Shown: positions 37,149-44,936, numbered from the stretch's first letter. The stretch: 47,465 nt of DNA from an uncultured Oscillospiraceae bacterium (GCA_947581795.1 CANPVS010000017.1:1-47465), one strand, 5' to 3'. A program made the numbers and translations. Notes: generated from the sequence alone by a model not told the origin.

Positions 37149-37262
37149 GTAGCCTGACGCAGAAACGGGGAGTTGATGCGAAAGACACGGCCCTGAGGGT
37201 GGAATATACCCATGCCCGCGTCTTTGGCGCGGGCATTGTTTGCAAGGAGGAGAAACGTCGCT
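37149..37262 (+). promoter_or_regulatory. Structured 5' leader, candidate RNA regulator of unknown class
   Basis: The ~114-nt leader contains three possible stems: CGCA/TGCG enclosing a G-rich loop (around 37159-37180), GGGT-GGAATAT-ACCC (37197-37211), and a strong ATGCCCGCG / CGCGGGCAT hairpin (37212-37236) just before the AAGGAGGAG ribosome site. I could not match it to a riboswitch class. TPP was considered because of the THI5-like transporter, but its conserved GAACCUGAUCUGG core is absent. Confidence 0.45.
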
Positions 37263-37523
37263 ATGATGGTCACACGCGTTGCCATAATGGGCATCATTGT
37301 GGAAAATCTGGACAGCACTGAACAGCTCAATGCGATCCTGCACCGCTATTCCGGCTATATCCTTGGCCGGATGGGCATACCCTATCGTGACAGGGATATC
37401 AACGTCATCAGCATCGCCTTGGACGCGCCCCAGGACGTGACCAACACCCTGGCCGGCGAGATCGGCGCCCTTCCCGGCGTCAACGTGAAGACCGCGTTCT
37501 CTCACGTCATCTCCAAAGCCTGA
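37263..37523 (+). CDS. TM1266-family protein, putative [FeFe]-hydrogenase system regulator
   Basis: This 86-residue protein starts at ATG 37263 after a strong AAGGAGGAG. It reads TRVAIMGIIVENLDSTEQLN, then ILHRYSGYILGRMGIPYRDR, NVISIALDAPQDVTNTLAGE and IGALPGVNVKTAF, which is the compact ferredoxin-like (NikR C-terminal/ACT-like) fold of the TM1266 family. This family is annotated as a putative regulator of the iron-only hydrogenase system because it clusters with hydEFG genes; its biochemical role is not settled. Here it heads an operon with an ABC transporter and no hydrogenase gene is visible in the window. It may sense a small molecule linked to the transporter (inference). Confidence 0.88.
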   Translation: MMVTRVAIMGIIVENLDSTEQLNAILHRYSGYILGRMGIPYRDRDINVISIALDAPQDVTNTLAGEIGALPGVNVKTAFSHVISKA

Positions 37524-37563
37524 CACGTCCGGGACCCGCCAGGCGGGAAACGGAGGACCCATT

Positions 37564-38541
37564 ATGAAGCGCTTATGCGCGATACTTCTGGCCCTGGCTG
37601 TGTGCCTGGGCCCGGGAGGCTGCGCGTCCGCGGCGCCGGAGGCCGATCCGGACACCGCCGTGAACGTGATGGTCCTGAACGGGACCACCGGCTTCGGCAT
37701 GGCAAAGCTCATGGCCGACGCCGAAGAGGGCGGAGCCGCGCTGAATTACTCCTTCTCGGTGGAGACGGATGCCAGCGCCGTGACCGCCGCCCTCATCAAC
37801 GGCACCTGCGACATCGCCGCCCTGCCGGCCAACGCCGCCGCGGCGGTGTACACCAAGACCGAGGGCGCCGTGAAGCTTCTCGCGCTCAACACCCTGGGGG
37901 TGTTGTACCTTGTGGTGGACAGCGAAAAGGTCCGGGTGGAGACCCTGGATGACCTGGACGGCATGACCGTGCCGGTCCCGGCCCAGAACCCCTCCTTCCT
38001 GTTCCAGGCGCTGTGCCGGGCCGCGGGGGTGGACGTGACATGCGACGACACCTACGCCCAGCCCACGGACCTGCGCACCGCTCTCGCCGCCGGCGAGGTG
38101 GACATGGCCGTGCTGCCAGAGCCCATGGTGACCATCGCCTGCGCCGCCAACGACAAGCTCTCCGTGGCGCTGGACCTGACGGCGGAGTGGGACAAGGTGT
38201 ATCCCGCCGGGAGCCTGGTCCAGGGCTGCGCGGTGGTGCGCACGGCGTTCGCGGAGGACCATCCCGCGGAGATGGCCGCCTTTTTGAAGGAATACGGCGC
38301 GTCCATCGACTACCTCACCCAGGACCCGGCGGACGCGGCAAAGCTCATCGAGAAGACCGGCGTGTTCACCAACGCGGCCGTGGCCGAGAAGGCCATCCCC
38401 CGCTGCAACCTGTGCTTCATCACCGGGGCGGACATGCAGCCGGTCATGGACGAATACCTCTCCATCCTCTACGATTTGGCCCCGGAGTCCGTGGGCGGCA
38501 CGCTGCCGGACGGCGACTTTTACTACGTCGCCGAAGGTTGA
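37564..38541 (+). CDS. ABC transporter substrate-binding lipoprotein (NMT1/THI5-like)
   Basis: This 325-residue lipoprotein has a signal peptide with a lipobox-like LGPGGC (Cys20), so it should be anchored to the outer face of the membrane. The mature part has the NMT1/THI5-like two-lobe fold (VNVMVLNGTTGFGMAKLMAD, then INGTCDIAALPANAAAAVYT, VPAQNPSFLFQALCRAAGV and LAAGEVDMAVLPEPM). It supplies substrate to the SsuC-like permease and ATPase directly downstream. Families of this type import pyrimidine, sulfonate or nitrate-like small molecules; the identity here is unknown. A link to thiamin precursor or hydrogenase cofactor metabolism is only suggested by its relatives and the TM1266 neighbour. 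Confidence 0.88.
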   Translation: MKRLCAILLALAVCLGPGGCASAAPEADPDTAVNVMVLNGTTGFGMAKLMADAEEGGAALNYSFSVETDASAVTAALINGTCDIAALPANAAAAVYTKTEGAVKLLALNTLGVLYLVVDSEKVRVETLDDLDGMTVPVPAQNPSFLFQALCRAAGVDVTCDDTYAQPTDLRTALAAGEVDMAVLPEPMVTIACAANDKLSVALDLTAEWDKVYPAGSLVQGCAVVRTAFAEDHPAEMAAFLKEYGASIDYLTQDPADAAKLIEKTGVFTNAAVAEKAIPRCNLCFITGADMQPVMDEYLSILYDLAPESVGGTLPDGDFYYVAEG

Positions 38542-38547
38542 CATAAT

Positions 38548-39312
38548 ATGAACGGCAGACTGTGGGCAAAACGAATACTGGTCCTGGCCTTTTGGCTGGG
38601 TGTATGGGCGCTTTTGGCCGGCCTGGTGGAACGGGAGCTTCTGCTCCCGGGCCCCTGGGAGGTCGCGAAGCGCCTTTTTGCGCTCACGGTCACATGGGAA
38701 TTCTGGCATATCACCCTGGTGAGCCTGGGCCGCATCCTGCTGGGGGCGGCGCTGGGCACGGCGCTGGGGGTGGCCCTGGCCGTGGGCACCAGCCGCTTCG
38801 CCTTCCTGCGGACGGTGCTCTCCCCGGTGCTCTCCGTCATCAAGGCCGTGCCCGTGGCCAGCTTCATCCTGCTGGTGCTCATCTGGGTGGGCCGGGACAT
38901 CCTGCCCTGCGTCATCGTGGTGCTCATGGTGGCGCCGGTGGTCTGGTCCAGCGTGTCGGCGGGCATCCGCACCACGGACAGGGAGCTTCTGGAGCTGGCG
39001 AAGGTCTACCGCTTCTCCCCCTGGCGGACCCTGAAGCGGGTATACGCCCCCTCCGTGGGCCCCTATTTTCTCGCGGCCTGCCACACCTGTTTGGGCCTCG
39101 CGTGGAAATCCGGGGTAGCGGCGGAGGTGCTCACCGTGCCGGTCCGGTCCATCGGGCGGGAGCTCTTTGAGGCGAAGCTCTACCTGGAATCGGTGGACCT
39201 GTTCGCCTGGACGGTGGTGGTGGTGCTCTGCTCCACCGCTCTGGAGAAGATATTGTCCGCGGCCGTGACGGGACTGGGCCGGCGGCCCGCCTGGGGAGGA
39301 GAGCGGCCATGA
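38548..39312 (+). CDS. ABC transporter permease (SsuC/TauC-type)
   Basis: This 254-residue membrane protein has about six helices, the first near residues 9-27 (RILVLAFWLGVWALLAGLV). The cytoplasmic coupling loop reads ELLELAKVYRFSPWRTLKRV followed by YAPSVGPYFLA, as in permeases of the nitrate/sulfonate/pyrimidine-precursor class. The segment LSVIKAVPVASFILLVLIWV is also typical. It lies 6 bp after the binding-lipoprotein stop and overlaps the ATPase start by 4 bp (ATGA), so the three subunits are coupled. Confidence 0.92.
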   Translation: MNGRLWAKRILVLAFWLGVWALLAGLVERELLLPGPWEVAKRLFALTVTWEFWHITLVSLGRILLGAALGTALGVALAVGTSRFAFLRTVLSPVLSVIKAVPVASFILLVLIWVGRDILPCVIVVLMVAPVVWSSVSAGIRTTDRELLELAKVYRFSPWRTLKRVYAPSVGPYFLAACHTCLGLAWKSGVAAEVLTVPVRSIGRELFEAKLYLESVDLFAWTVVVVLCSTALEKILSAAVTGLGRRPAWGGERP

Positions 39313-39911
39313 TATGGTTTGAGAACATCCGCCTCTCTTACGGGGACAAGGTCGTGTTCCCCGGGGAGAGCCTGCACATAGCCCCCGGCGAGCGGGCAGC
39401 CCTCATGGGCCCCTCCGGCAGCGGCAAGACCTCCCTTCTGCGCATGGCGGCGGGTCTCACGAAGCCCACCTCCGGGCGGGTGCAGGTGAACGCCAGGCGG
39501 CTGGCCTACGCCTTTCAGGAGCCCCGGCTCATGCCCTGGCGCACGGCGGCGGAGAACGTGAACGCAGTGCTTTCGGACCAGCCGGCCACCATGCCGGAGG
39601 CGCGCCGCTGGCTGGCGGCGGTGGGCCTTTCCGAGGCGGCGGACAAATTCCCCGCGGAGCTGTCCGGCGGCATGAAGCAGCGGCTGGAGCTGGCCCGGGC
39701 CCTGGCCTATGACGGGGACCTGCTGCTTCTGGACGAGCCCACCAAGGAGCTGGACGCGGAGACCAAACGGGTGATCATGCTCCTGCTTAAGGAGCATGTC
39801 AGGGGCAGGACCCTTCTCATGGCCACCCACGATATGGCCGAGGCGACGGTCCTGGCGGAGCGGATATACGTCATCGACCGGGACGGCATCCTCCCAGCGC
39901 AGATGCAATAA
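39309..39911 (+). CDS. ABC transporter ATP-binding protein
   Basis: This compact 200-residue ATPase drives the TM1266-linked importer. It has Walker A GPSGSGKTS (residues ~35-43), a Q-loop in AYAFQEPRLMPWRT, the ABC signature LSGGMKQRLELARAL, Walker B LLLLDEPTKEL (with D-loop) and the switch His in MATHDMAEA. It lacks the extra C-terminal region seen in larger SsuB/TauB proteins but has every catalytic motif. It is the last gene of the operon; a strong terminator follows at 39915-39955. Confidence 0.95.
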   Translation: MIWFENIRLSYGDKVVFPGESLHIAPGERAALMGPSGSGKTSLLRMAAGLTKPTSGRVQVNARRLAYAFQEPRLMPWRTAAENVNAVLSDQPATMPEARRWLAAVGLSEAADKFPAELSGGMKQRLELARALAYDGDLLLLDEPTKELDAETKRVIMLLLKEHVRGRTLLMATHDMAEATVLAERIYVIDRDGILPAQMQ

Positions 39912-39914
39912 GAA

Positions 39915-39955
39915 ACGGGACCGATGATGTCGGTCCCGTCTTTCGTTTTTTCTGA
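39915..39955 (+). terminator. Rho-independent terminator after the TM1266-ABC operon
   Basis: ACGGGACCGA (39915-39924) pairs with TCGGTCCCGT (39930-39939), followed by CTTTCGTTTTTTCTG. It lies 4 bp after the ATPase stop and just before the convergent phosphopantetheinyl transferase. Confidence 0.92.
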
Positions 39956-39959
39956 CGCC

Positions 39960-40598
39960 TCAGCCCTGGAGGGCTGCCACCACGTCCTCCGCGGTGAGCA
40001 CCACCGGCTGGCCCAGCTTCTCGCCCTGGCGGGCGCACACCGCAGCCAGATACCCGCTGTCCAGGTCGTACTCCATGAACTGCCAGCCATCCAGGCCGTG
40101 GATCACATCCTCCTGGTCCAGGTCCAAAAGCTGGTCCTGGCTCACCGCCTTGACCCACGCCTCTTTCCGGGTCCATATCTGGAAGAAGGCGTGGTTCTGC
40201 TCATCCCGGGGCTTCTCCGCCAGCCAGTCCCGCTCCCGGAAGTGGAACCGGCGGGCCACCGACATATGGATGGGCTTGATCTGCTGCACGTCCACCCCCA
40301 CCGGGTCGTCGCTGATGGCGCACATGGCGTAGGGCCCGGAGTGGGACAGGCTGAACTGCAGGTCGTCCCGCTGGGCGAACACGGGCTTTCCCGCCTGGAG
40401 AAAGCGCACCGGCTCCTCCGGGTGGACGCCGTGGCGCTCCATCACATAGCGCCAGAGAAGGCCCGCGCCGAAGCTGGCCTCCCGCGCCGGGGCATAGCGC
40501 AGCCGTTCCAGTCTCCGCCGCCGCCACCGGGGCAGCAGCTCCGCGTGTTCCTCCGCCAGGGGCGTGGCGCTGTTTTTCAGTACGAATACTTCTGTCAT
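39960..40598 (-). CDS. 4'-phosphopantetheinyl transferase (Sfp-type)
   Basis: This 212-residue enzyme would attach the 4'-phosphopantetheine arm of CoA to a carrier protein. Sfp-family motifs are visible: LQFSLSHSGPYAMCAISDDP then VGVDVQQIKPI (metal-binding Asp), and FFQIWTRKEAWVKAV (the W-x-x-KEA motif). Where Sfp has Asp-x-Glu for magnesium, this protein has Asp-Val-Gln. The start is ATG 40598; an in-frame extension overlaps the upstream gene. No polyketide or peptide synthetase is visible nearby, so it may serve acyl carrier protein or a pathway elsewhere. It lies 5 bp downstream of the transglutaminase-like gene. Confidence 0.85.
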   Translation of the reverse strand: MTEVFVLKNSATPLAEEHAELLPRWRRRRLERLRYAPAREASFGAGLLWRYVMERHGVHPEEPVRFLQAGKPVFAQRDDLQFSLSHSGPYAMCAISDDPVGVDVQQIKPIHMSVARRFHFRERDWLAEKPRDEQNHAFFQIWTRKEAWVKAVSQDQLLDLDQEDVIHGLDGWQFMEYDLDSGYLAAVCARQGEKLGQPVVLTAEDVVAALQG

Positions 40599-40603
40599 AA
40601 CTC

Positions 40604-41875
40604 TCACCAATCCGGCGTGTACCAATAGTTATAGACTGTGTAATTCTGGATGTGGAACAGGTCCAGGTCCCCGTGCCGCTCCGGGCGGGTGTCCTCCAGC
40701 TCCACGTCGTAGAGCCAGTCCGTCCCCTCCTCATCGGGAATGACCACAAAGCTGTGAGGGCCGTGGAACTGGTTGACCGTGGCGGCCACGATATGGGCTT
40801 CCTCCCCCAGGCACCGGGCCAGCAGGCCGAAGGTGGCCGCGTAGCCGTAGCAGGTGCCGCCGCCGTAGCGGAAGAACCGCGTCGCCCGCTTGAATTCCCA
40901 GCCGGTGGAGCCCTCCTCCTCCGGCGTCTGGTCCCGGGGCGTGACCAAGTACTCAAAGTTGTTCTTCACATAGAGATAGACCGCCTGGAGGGCCTCCACG
41001 CCCTCCAGCTCATCGGCGCCGCTGGCCGCGAGGGCCTCACGCAGTTTTTCATCCAGCGCCGCGCTGCCTGTGGTGTACCGTCCGTCCGCGTCGAAGGACC
41101 ACACGCCGTACGTCCCGCTGCGGATGAGGTCGCCGTTCTCGTCGGCGGCATAGAGCCAGCCGCGGAGCCTGTACACTCCCTCTTCCCGGCGGGGGATCTC
41201 CCCCTCCGTCGCCGCGTCGGCCATAAAGGCCCACGCCTCGTCCTCGCCGTCCACGTCCTGGGGAAGCCCCTCTCCCAGAATGAGACGGCCCTCGTCCGGC
41301 GTCCTGCCGGACAGCTTCACCAGCGCCACCGCCGCCTCCCGGCGGGTGAGCGCCTCCTCCCCGGCGGAGAGCAGCCTTCGCTCCTCCACCGCCTGGGCCA
41401 GCTCCTCGGCCCGGTCCCCATCCCTGCCGTGCAGGCTCAGACTGAGCCGGTCCAGCACATCGGCCAGGGCCATGCGCGTGACGGCCTCGTCCGCCGCCGC
41501 GCCCGGGTCCGTGATATGGGCGGCCGCCGCCCGCTCCAGGGGCGTGTCCCCCGCGGGCAGGTCCTCCAGAAGGGCCTCCAGCGATACCGCCAGCTCCTGC
41601 CAGGTCAGCACGTCGTCCGGCCGGAACAGTCCCTCCCCCGCCAGGTGCATGAGGGCGGGGTGACCGCTCTGGTCCGCCAGACGCAGCGGGACCGGGGCAG
41701 GCGTAGGCTCCGGCGTAGGACTTGGCGCGGCCGTGGGCGCGGGGGTGGCCGTGGCCGTCAAAGCCGACATGACCGCCTCCGACACCGTATCCGGCAGGGA
41801 CGAGCGTATGCCCGACACCAGCGCGGCCAGGGCCAGAGCGGCCAGGACTATGTAAAGAATGTCTCTCTTTCTCAT
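40604..41875 (-). CDS. Membrane-anchored transglutaminase-like protein
   Basis: This 423-residue protein has an N-terminal membrane anchor (residues ~6-23), a Pro/Thr linker ([20 protein letters not shown], ~40-60) and a central helical region (~65-230) that looks like degenerate S-layer homology repeats (FRPDDVLTWQELAVSLEALL, VTRMALADVLDRL, LTRREAAVALVKL). A C-terminal transglutaminase-like domain shows the Cys-His-Asp triad in GGGTCYGYAATFGLL, PHSFVVIPDE and WLYDVELED. Such domains act as proteases or crosslinking enzymes at the cell surface; here the substrate is unknown. ATG 41875 places the anchor at the N-terminus; the longer in-frame opening has no ribosome site. It is probably co-transcribed with the downstream transferase. 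Confidence 0.8.
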   Translation of the reverse strand: MRKRDILYIVLAALALAALVSGIRSSLPDTVSEAVMSALTATATPAPTAAPSPTPEPTPAPVPLRLADQSGHPALMHLAGEGLFRPDDVLTWQELAVSLEALLEDLPAGDTPLERAAAAHITDPGAAADEAVTRMALADVLDRLSLSLHGRDGDRAEELAQAVEERRLLSAGEEALTRREAAVALVKLSGRTPDEGRLILGEGLPQDVDGEDEAWAFMADAATEGEIPRREEGVYRLRGWLYAADENGDLIRSGTYGVWSFDADGRYTTGSAALDEKLREALAASGADELEGVEALQAVYLYVKNNFEYLVTPRDQTPEEEGSTGWEFKRATRFFRYGGGTCYGYAATFGLLARCLGEEAHIVAATVNQFHGPHSFVVIPDEEGTDWLYDVELEDTRPERHGDLDLFHIQNYTVYNYWYTPDW

Positions 41876-42049
41876 CTTCTCATCTGCTGTGTATTTTATA
41901 CTATTTACCAAAAAATTACCATCAATTTCTGGAAGCATCTGGAAATAAAAACCACTAAATTTTCGGCCCCGAATGGAACAAAATGCCCGAAAAAGTCGCA
42001 GTTTCCACAAAATTGGAAGCGGTTTCCTGTCGCCCTCGGATTTTTGCAC

Positions 42050-42077
42050 AAAATCCCGGGCGCCTGCCCGGGATTTT
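42050..42077 (-). terminator. Hairpin after the NYN-domain gene
   Basis: AAAATCCCGGG (42050-42060) pairs perfectly with CCCGGGATTTT (42067-42077), 18 bp after the NYN gene stop on the minus strand. The only T run is in the stem end, so termination efficiency is uncertain. The rest of 41876-42095 is AT-richer and shows no gene. Confidence 0.6.
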
Positions 42078-42095
42078 GCCTATTTGACTTAAAAT

Positions 42096-42962
42096 TCACA
42101 TTTCCAAGTCCCGGATGTAGACGATCTTGGAACGGGGATCGGACTTGTCCTGCCGCTCCTCCACCTCGAAACGGTCGATGGCCTTCACCATGCCGGACAG
42201 CTTGGAAAAGCCGTAGCTGCGGGTGTCGAAGTCCGGGCGCTTCTTCTGGATGAGCTGGCCCACGGCCCCCAGGGACACGTAATCGTCGTCCCCGGCGCCG
42301 GACAGGTCCATGATGGAGTCGGCGATGAGCCAGACGATGCTGTCCGGGATCTGGCGGGTCTGTCCGCCCTCCGCGGCCTTGGGCTGCTCCTGGGTCTCCG
42401 GCTCCTTTTTGGCGGGGGCGGCGGTGTTCTTCCGGGCGGGTTCCGCCTTCTTGGGCTCCACCTTCTTGCGCCGGGCGGGCTGGCTTGCCTTGGCCGTCAC
42501 CTTCGCGGATTTCTCCCGGATGACCTCGATGTAGATGAACTTATTGCAGGCGGCGATGAGGGGGCTGGGGGTCTTCTGCTCGCCGATGCCTATCACGAAC
42601 TGGCCCGCCTCCCGCAGCCGCCGGGCAAGGCCCGTGAAGTCGCTGTCGGAGCTCACCAGCACGAAGCCGTCCGTGTTGCCGGAGTAGAGGATGTCCATGG
42701 CGTCGATGATCATGGCCGAGTCTGTGGAGTTCTTCCCCTTGGTGTACGCGAACTGCTGCACCGGCGTGACGGAGTTGTCCAGCAGCACCTGCTTCCAGCC
42801 CGCCAGGTTCCGGGTGGACCAGTCGCCGTAGGCCTTTTTCAGGTTCGGCGTGCCGTAGATGGCCACCTCCTCCATGATGCCCTGCAGGCAATCCCGGGGG
42901 GCGTTGTCCGCGTCGATGAGCACGGCCAGGCGCAGGTTCTTGTCGTTATCTGTCATGGGCAT
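42096..42962 (-). CDS. NYN/LabA-like nuclease-fold protein with C-terminal OST-HTH domain
   Basis: This 288-residue protein has an N-terminal NYN (PIN-like) domain at residues ~8-150. Conserved acids are visible in LAVLIDADNAP, KNSTDSAMIIDAMDIL and FVLVSSDSDFTGLARRLRE, the pattern of metal-dependent RNases. A Lys/Pro/Ala-rich linker (~150-210) follows, then a C-terminal OST-HTH/LOTUS-like RNA-binding domain (VSLGAVGQLIQKKRPDFDTR, YGFSKLSGMVKAIDRFEVEE). ATG 42962 has GGAGGG at 8 bp; two other in-frame ATGs lie within 12 bp. It is probably cytosolic and acts on RNA, but the target is unknown. It is transcribed divergently from the foldase gene, with a palindrome between them. Confidence 0.87.
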   Translation of the reverse strand: MPMTDNDKNLRLAVLIDADNAPRDCLQGIMEEVAIYGTPNLKKAYGDWSTRNLAGWKQVLLDNSVTPVQQFAYTKGKNSTDSAMIIDAMDILYSGNTDGFVLVSSDSDFTGLARRLREAGQFVIGIGEQKTPSPLIAACNKFIYIEVIREKSAKVTAKASQPARRKKVEPKKAEPARKNTAAPAKKEPETQEQPKAAEGGQTRQIPDSIVWLIADSIMDLSGAGDDDYVSLGAVGQLIQKKRPDFDTRSYGFSKLSGMVKAIDRFEVEERQDKSDPRSKIVYIRDLEM

Positions 42963-43019
42963 AAGCATATCCCTCCATTTTGTCCTAGTATAGCCCACCT
43001 GGACGGGATTTGCAAATCA

Positions 43020-43049
43020 GTTTACATAACTATAGTTCAAAATGTAAAC
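43020..43049. promoter_or_regulatory. Palindromic operator-like site between divergent genes
   Basis: GTTTACAT (43020-43027) and ATGTAAAC (43042-43049) are perfect inverted arms, enclosing a second palindrome AACTATAGTT (43028-43037). It lies between the NYN gene and the foldase promoter in an AT-rich spacer. A minus-strand TTTACA-N18-TAAACT promoter for the NYN gene could overlap it. Confidence 0.5.
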
Positions 43050-43074
43050 ATTTCTCTGTGAAAGAAGAAAAAAC

Positions 43075-43103
43075 TTGAAACGGGCCATACACTGTAATAT
43101 AAT
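43075..43103 (+). promoter_or_regulatory. Sigma-A promoter of the foldase gene
   Basis: TTGAAA (43075-43080), 17 bp and TATAAT (43098-43103), 42 bp upstream of the start codon. Confidence 0.85.
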
Positions 43104-43145
43104 ATTTTAGCTTATGCGAATACTACGCAAGAGGTGTCAACAACT

Positions 43146-44744
43146 ATGAGTGCTTCCAAAGACAAGCTGAACCGCAAGCAGCAGATCGAGGCGGGTACCG
43201 ACAAGCGCACCGCCGCCCAGGCCAAGGAAAAGGCCCAGCAGCGCAAGAGCGCCATCACGTACACCATCGTGGCCGTGGTGCTGGTGATCTTCTTCGCCTT
43301 CATCTTCATCTATAACTCCAACTGGCCCAGCCGCCATCTGACCGCCGTGACCATCGACGGAAAGGACTACTCCGTGGCCCAGGCCAACTACTATTACTCC
43401 GCCGCCTACATGAGCTTCTACAACTCCTACGCCGACTACATGAACTACGGCCTGTTCTTCGACCCCAACGAGAGCCTGGACGACCAGGAGTACTCCGAGG
43501 GTATGAGCTGGCGTGACTACTTCCGGGACGCCGCCGTTCAGAACATGGCCCAGATCCAGATGTTCTGCGACGAGGCGGAGGCCGCGGGCTTCACCCTCTC
43601 GGAGGAGGACCAGGCCGCCTATGACGAGCAGATGGAGGCACTGTCCACCAACTGGTCCAGCCTGGGCTATGAGAGCCTGCAGCAGTTCATCAACCTGAAC
43701 TACGGCAAGGGCGTGACCGAGGATATGATCCGCCAGGAGACGTACCGGGGCATGCTTGCCGCAGCCTACGCCGAGAGCATCGGCGAGAGCTTTGAGTACG
43801 CCCCCGCCCAGCTGGACGCCCACTACGCCGACGTGGCCGACCAGTACGATGTGATCGACTACGCCGTGTACTCCATCGCCGCCCCCGCTGAAGAGGAAGC
43901 CTCCGACGAGACCGCGGATGAAACCGCTGATGAAACTGAGCCTGCCGACGAGGCTGAGCCCACCGAGGAGCCCGAGGAAGCCGAGACCCCCGCGGAGCCC
44001 GCCGTGGACGCCGACGCCGTTCTGGAAGCCATCGACGGCACCGACGAGGAGACCTTCGCCGCTTATGTGTCTGAGAACTTCGACGGCGCGGAGATCACCT
44101 CCACCACCCTGCCCGGCAGCAGCCTGTCCGCCGACTACTCCCAGTTCCTGCTGGACAGCGCCCGTGAGGCCGGCGACGCCGACGTGACCGTGGCCGAGGA
44201 CGGCACCACCTATATCGTGATGTTCCTGGGCCGTGACAAGAACGACTACAAGATGGCCTCCTTCCGGCACATCCTCATCAACGCCGAGGACGCCGACGGC
44301 GACGGCACTTACAGCGACGAGGAGATCCAGGCGGCCGCCGACGAGGCCCAGAGCGTCTACGAGGAGTGGCAGGCCGGCGACGCCACCGAGGACAGCTTCG
44401 CGGAGCTGGCCAACGAGCGCAGCGACGACGGCGGCTCCAACACCACCGGCGGCCTGTACGAGAACGTCTACAAAAACCAGATGGTGCCTCCCATCAACGA
44501 CTGGCTGTTTGAAGACGGCCGCAAGGCGGGCGACACCACCGTGGTCAGCTATGACGGCCAGGCCGAGGGCGGCTACACAGGCACCCACGTGGTGTACTTC
44601 GCAGGCTTCAGCGACCTGACCTACGCCCAGTATATCGCCGACAGCGAGATGCGCTCCGACGATTACGCCAGCTGGTCGGAGGAGCACATGGTGGGCTACG
44701 ACCCCTCCACCTCCCACATGGACATGGTGGGCAAGAACCACTGA
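43146..44744 (+). CDS. Membrane-anchored peptidyl-prolyl isomerase (PrsA/SurA/parvulin-like)
   Basis: This 532-residue protein begins with a basic cytosolic tail (~1-35), then a membrane helix (ITYTIVAVVLVIFFAFIFIY, ~37-56) that leaves the rest outside. A SurA/PrsA-like helical chaperone region (~75-215) follows, then a very acidic Glu/Asp/Thr-rich insertion (~238-290, DETADETADETEPADEAEPT). The C-terminus has a parvulin-type domain (ASFRHILINAED, EDSFAELANERSDDGGS, GGLYENVYKNQMVPPINDWL, GTHVVYFAGF). It probably folds secreted or surface proteins. ATG 43146 is used, with GAGGTG upstream. It is a single-gene transcript with its own promoter and terminator. Confidence 0.86.
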   Translation: MSASKDKLNRKQQIEAGTDKRTAAQAKEKAQQRKSAITYTIVAVVLVIFFAFIFIYNSNWPSRHLTAVTIDGKDYSVAQANYYYSAAYMSFYNSYADYMNYGLFFDPNESLDDQEYSEGMSWRDYFRDAAVQNMAQIQMFCDEAEAAGFTLSEEDQAAYDEQMEALSTNWSSLGYESLQQFINLNYGKGVTEDMIRQETYRGMLAAAYAESIGESFEYAPAQLDAHYADVADQYDVIDYAVYSIAAPAEEEASDETADETADETEPADEAEPTEEPEEAETPAEPAVDADAVLEAIDGTDEETFAAYVSENFDGAEITSTTLPGSSLSADYSQFLLDSAREAGDADVTVAEDGTTYIVMFLGRDKNDYKMASFRHILINAEDADGDGTYSDEEIQAAADEAQSVYEEWQAGDATEDSFAELANERSDDGGSNTTGGLYENVYKNQMVPPINDWLFEDGRKAGDTTVVSYDGQAEGGYTGTHVVYFAGFSDLTYAQYIADSEMRSDDYASWSEEHMVGYDPSTSHMDMVGKNH

Positions 44745-44770
44745 TACACCTTAAAGATAACACACCCCCG

Positions 44771-44806
44771 GCGGGAGCATCTTTCCGATGCTCCCGTCTT
44801 TTTTAT
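44771..44806 (+). terminator. Rho-independent terminator after the foldase gene
   Basis: CGGGAGCATC (44772-44781) pairs with GATGCTCCCG (44787-44796), followed by TCTTTTTTA. Confidence 0.93.
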
Positions 44807-44850
44807 CCCTCTTTTTCCCCGTGAAACGGGGCGAAAAAGGACGCTCTTTC

Positions 44851-44879
44851 TTGACAAATGGGGTCCGTTGTGCGATAAT
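44851..44879 (+). promoter_or_regulatory. Sigma-A promoter of the pyruvate:ferredoxin oxidoreductase gene
   Basis: TTGACA (44851-44856), 17 bp and GATAAT (44874-44879), 57 bp upstream of the start codon. Confidence 0.85.
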
Positions 44880-44936
44880 AAGATTTACTTAGACTTTTAA
44901 TAAGTTTAACGACTGTTGGGAAGGAGTTTTCGTACA

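Noticed and set aside
37149..37262. TPP riboswitch before the THI5-like transporter operon
   Set aside because: CTGAG and ACCC words occur, but the conserved GAACCUGAUCUGG and second-arm core are absent.
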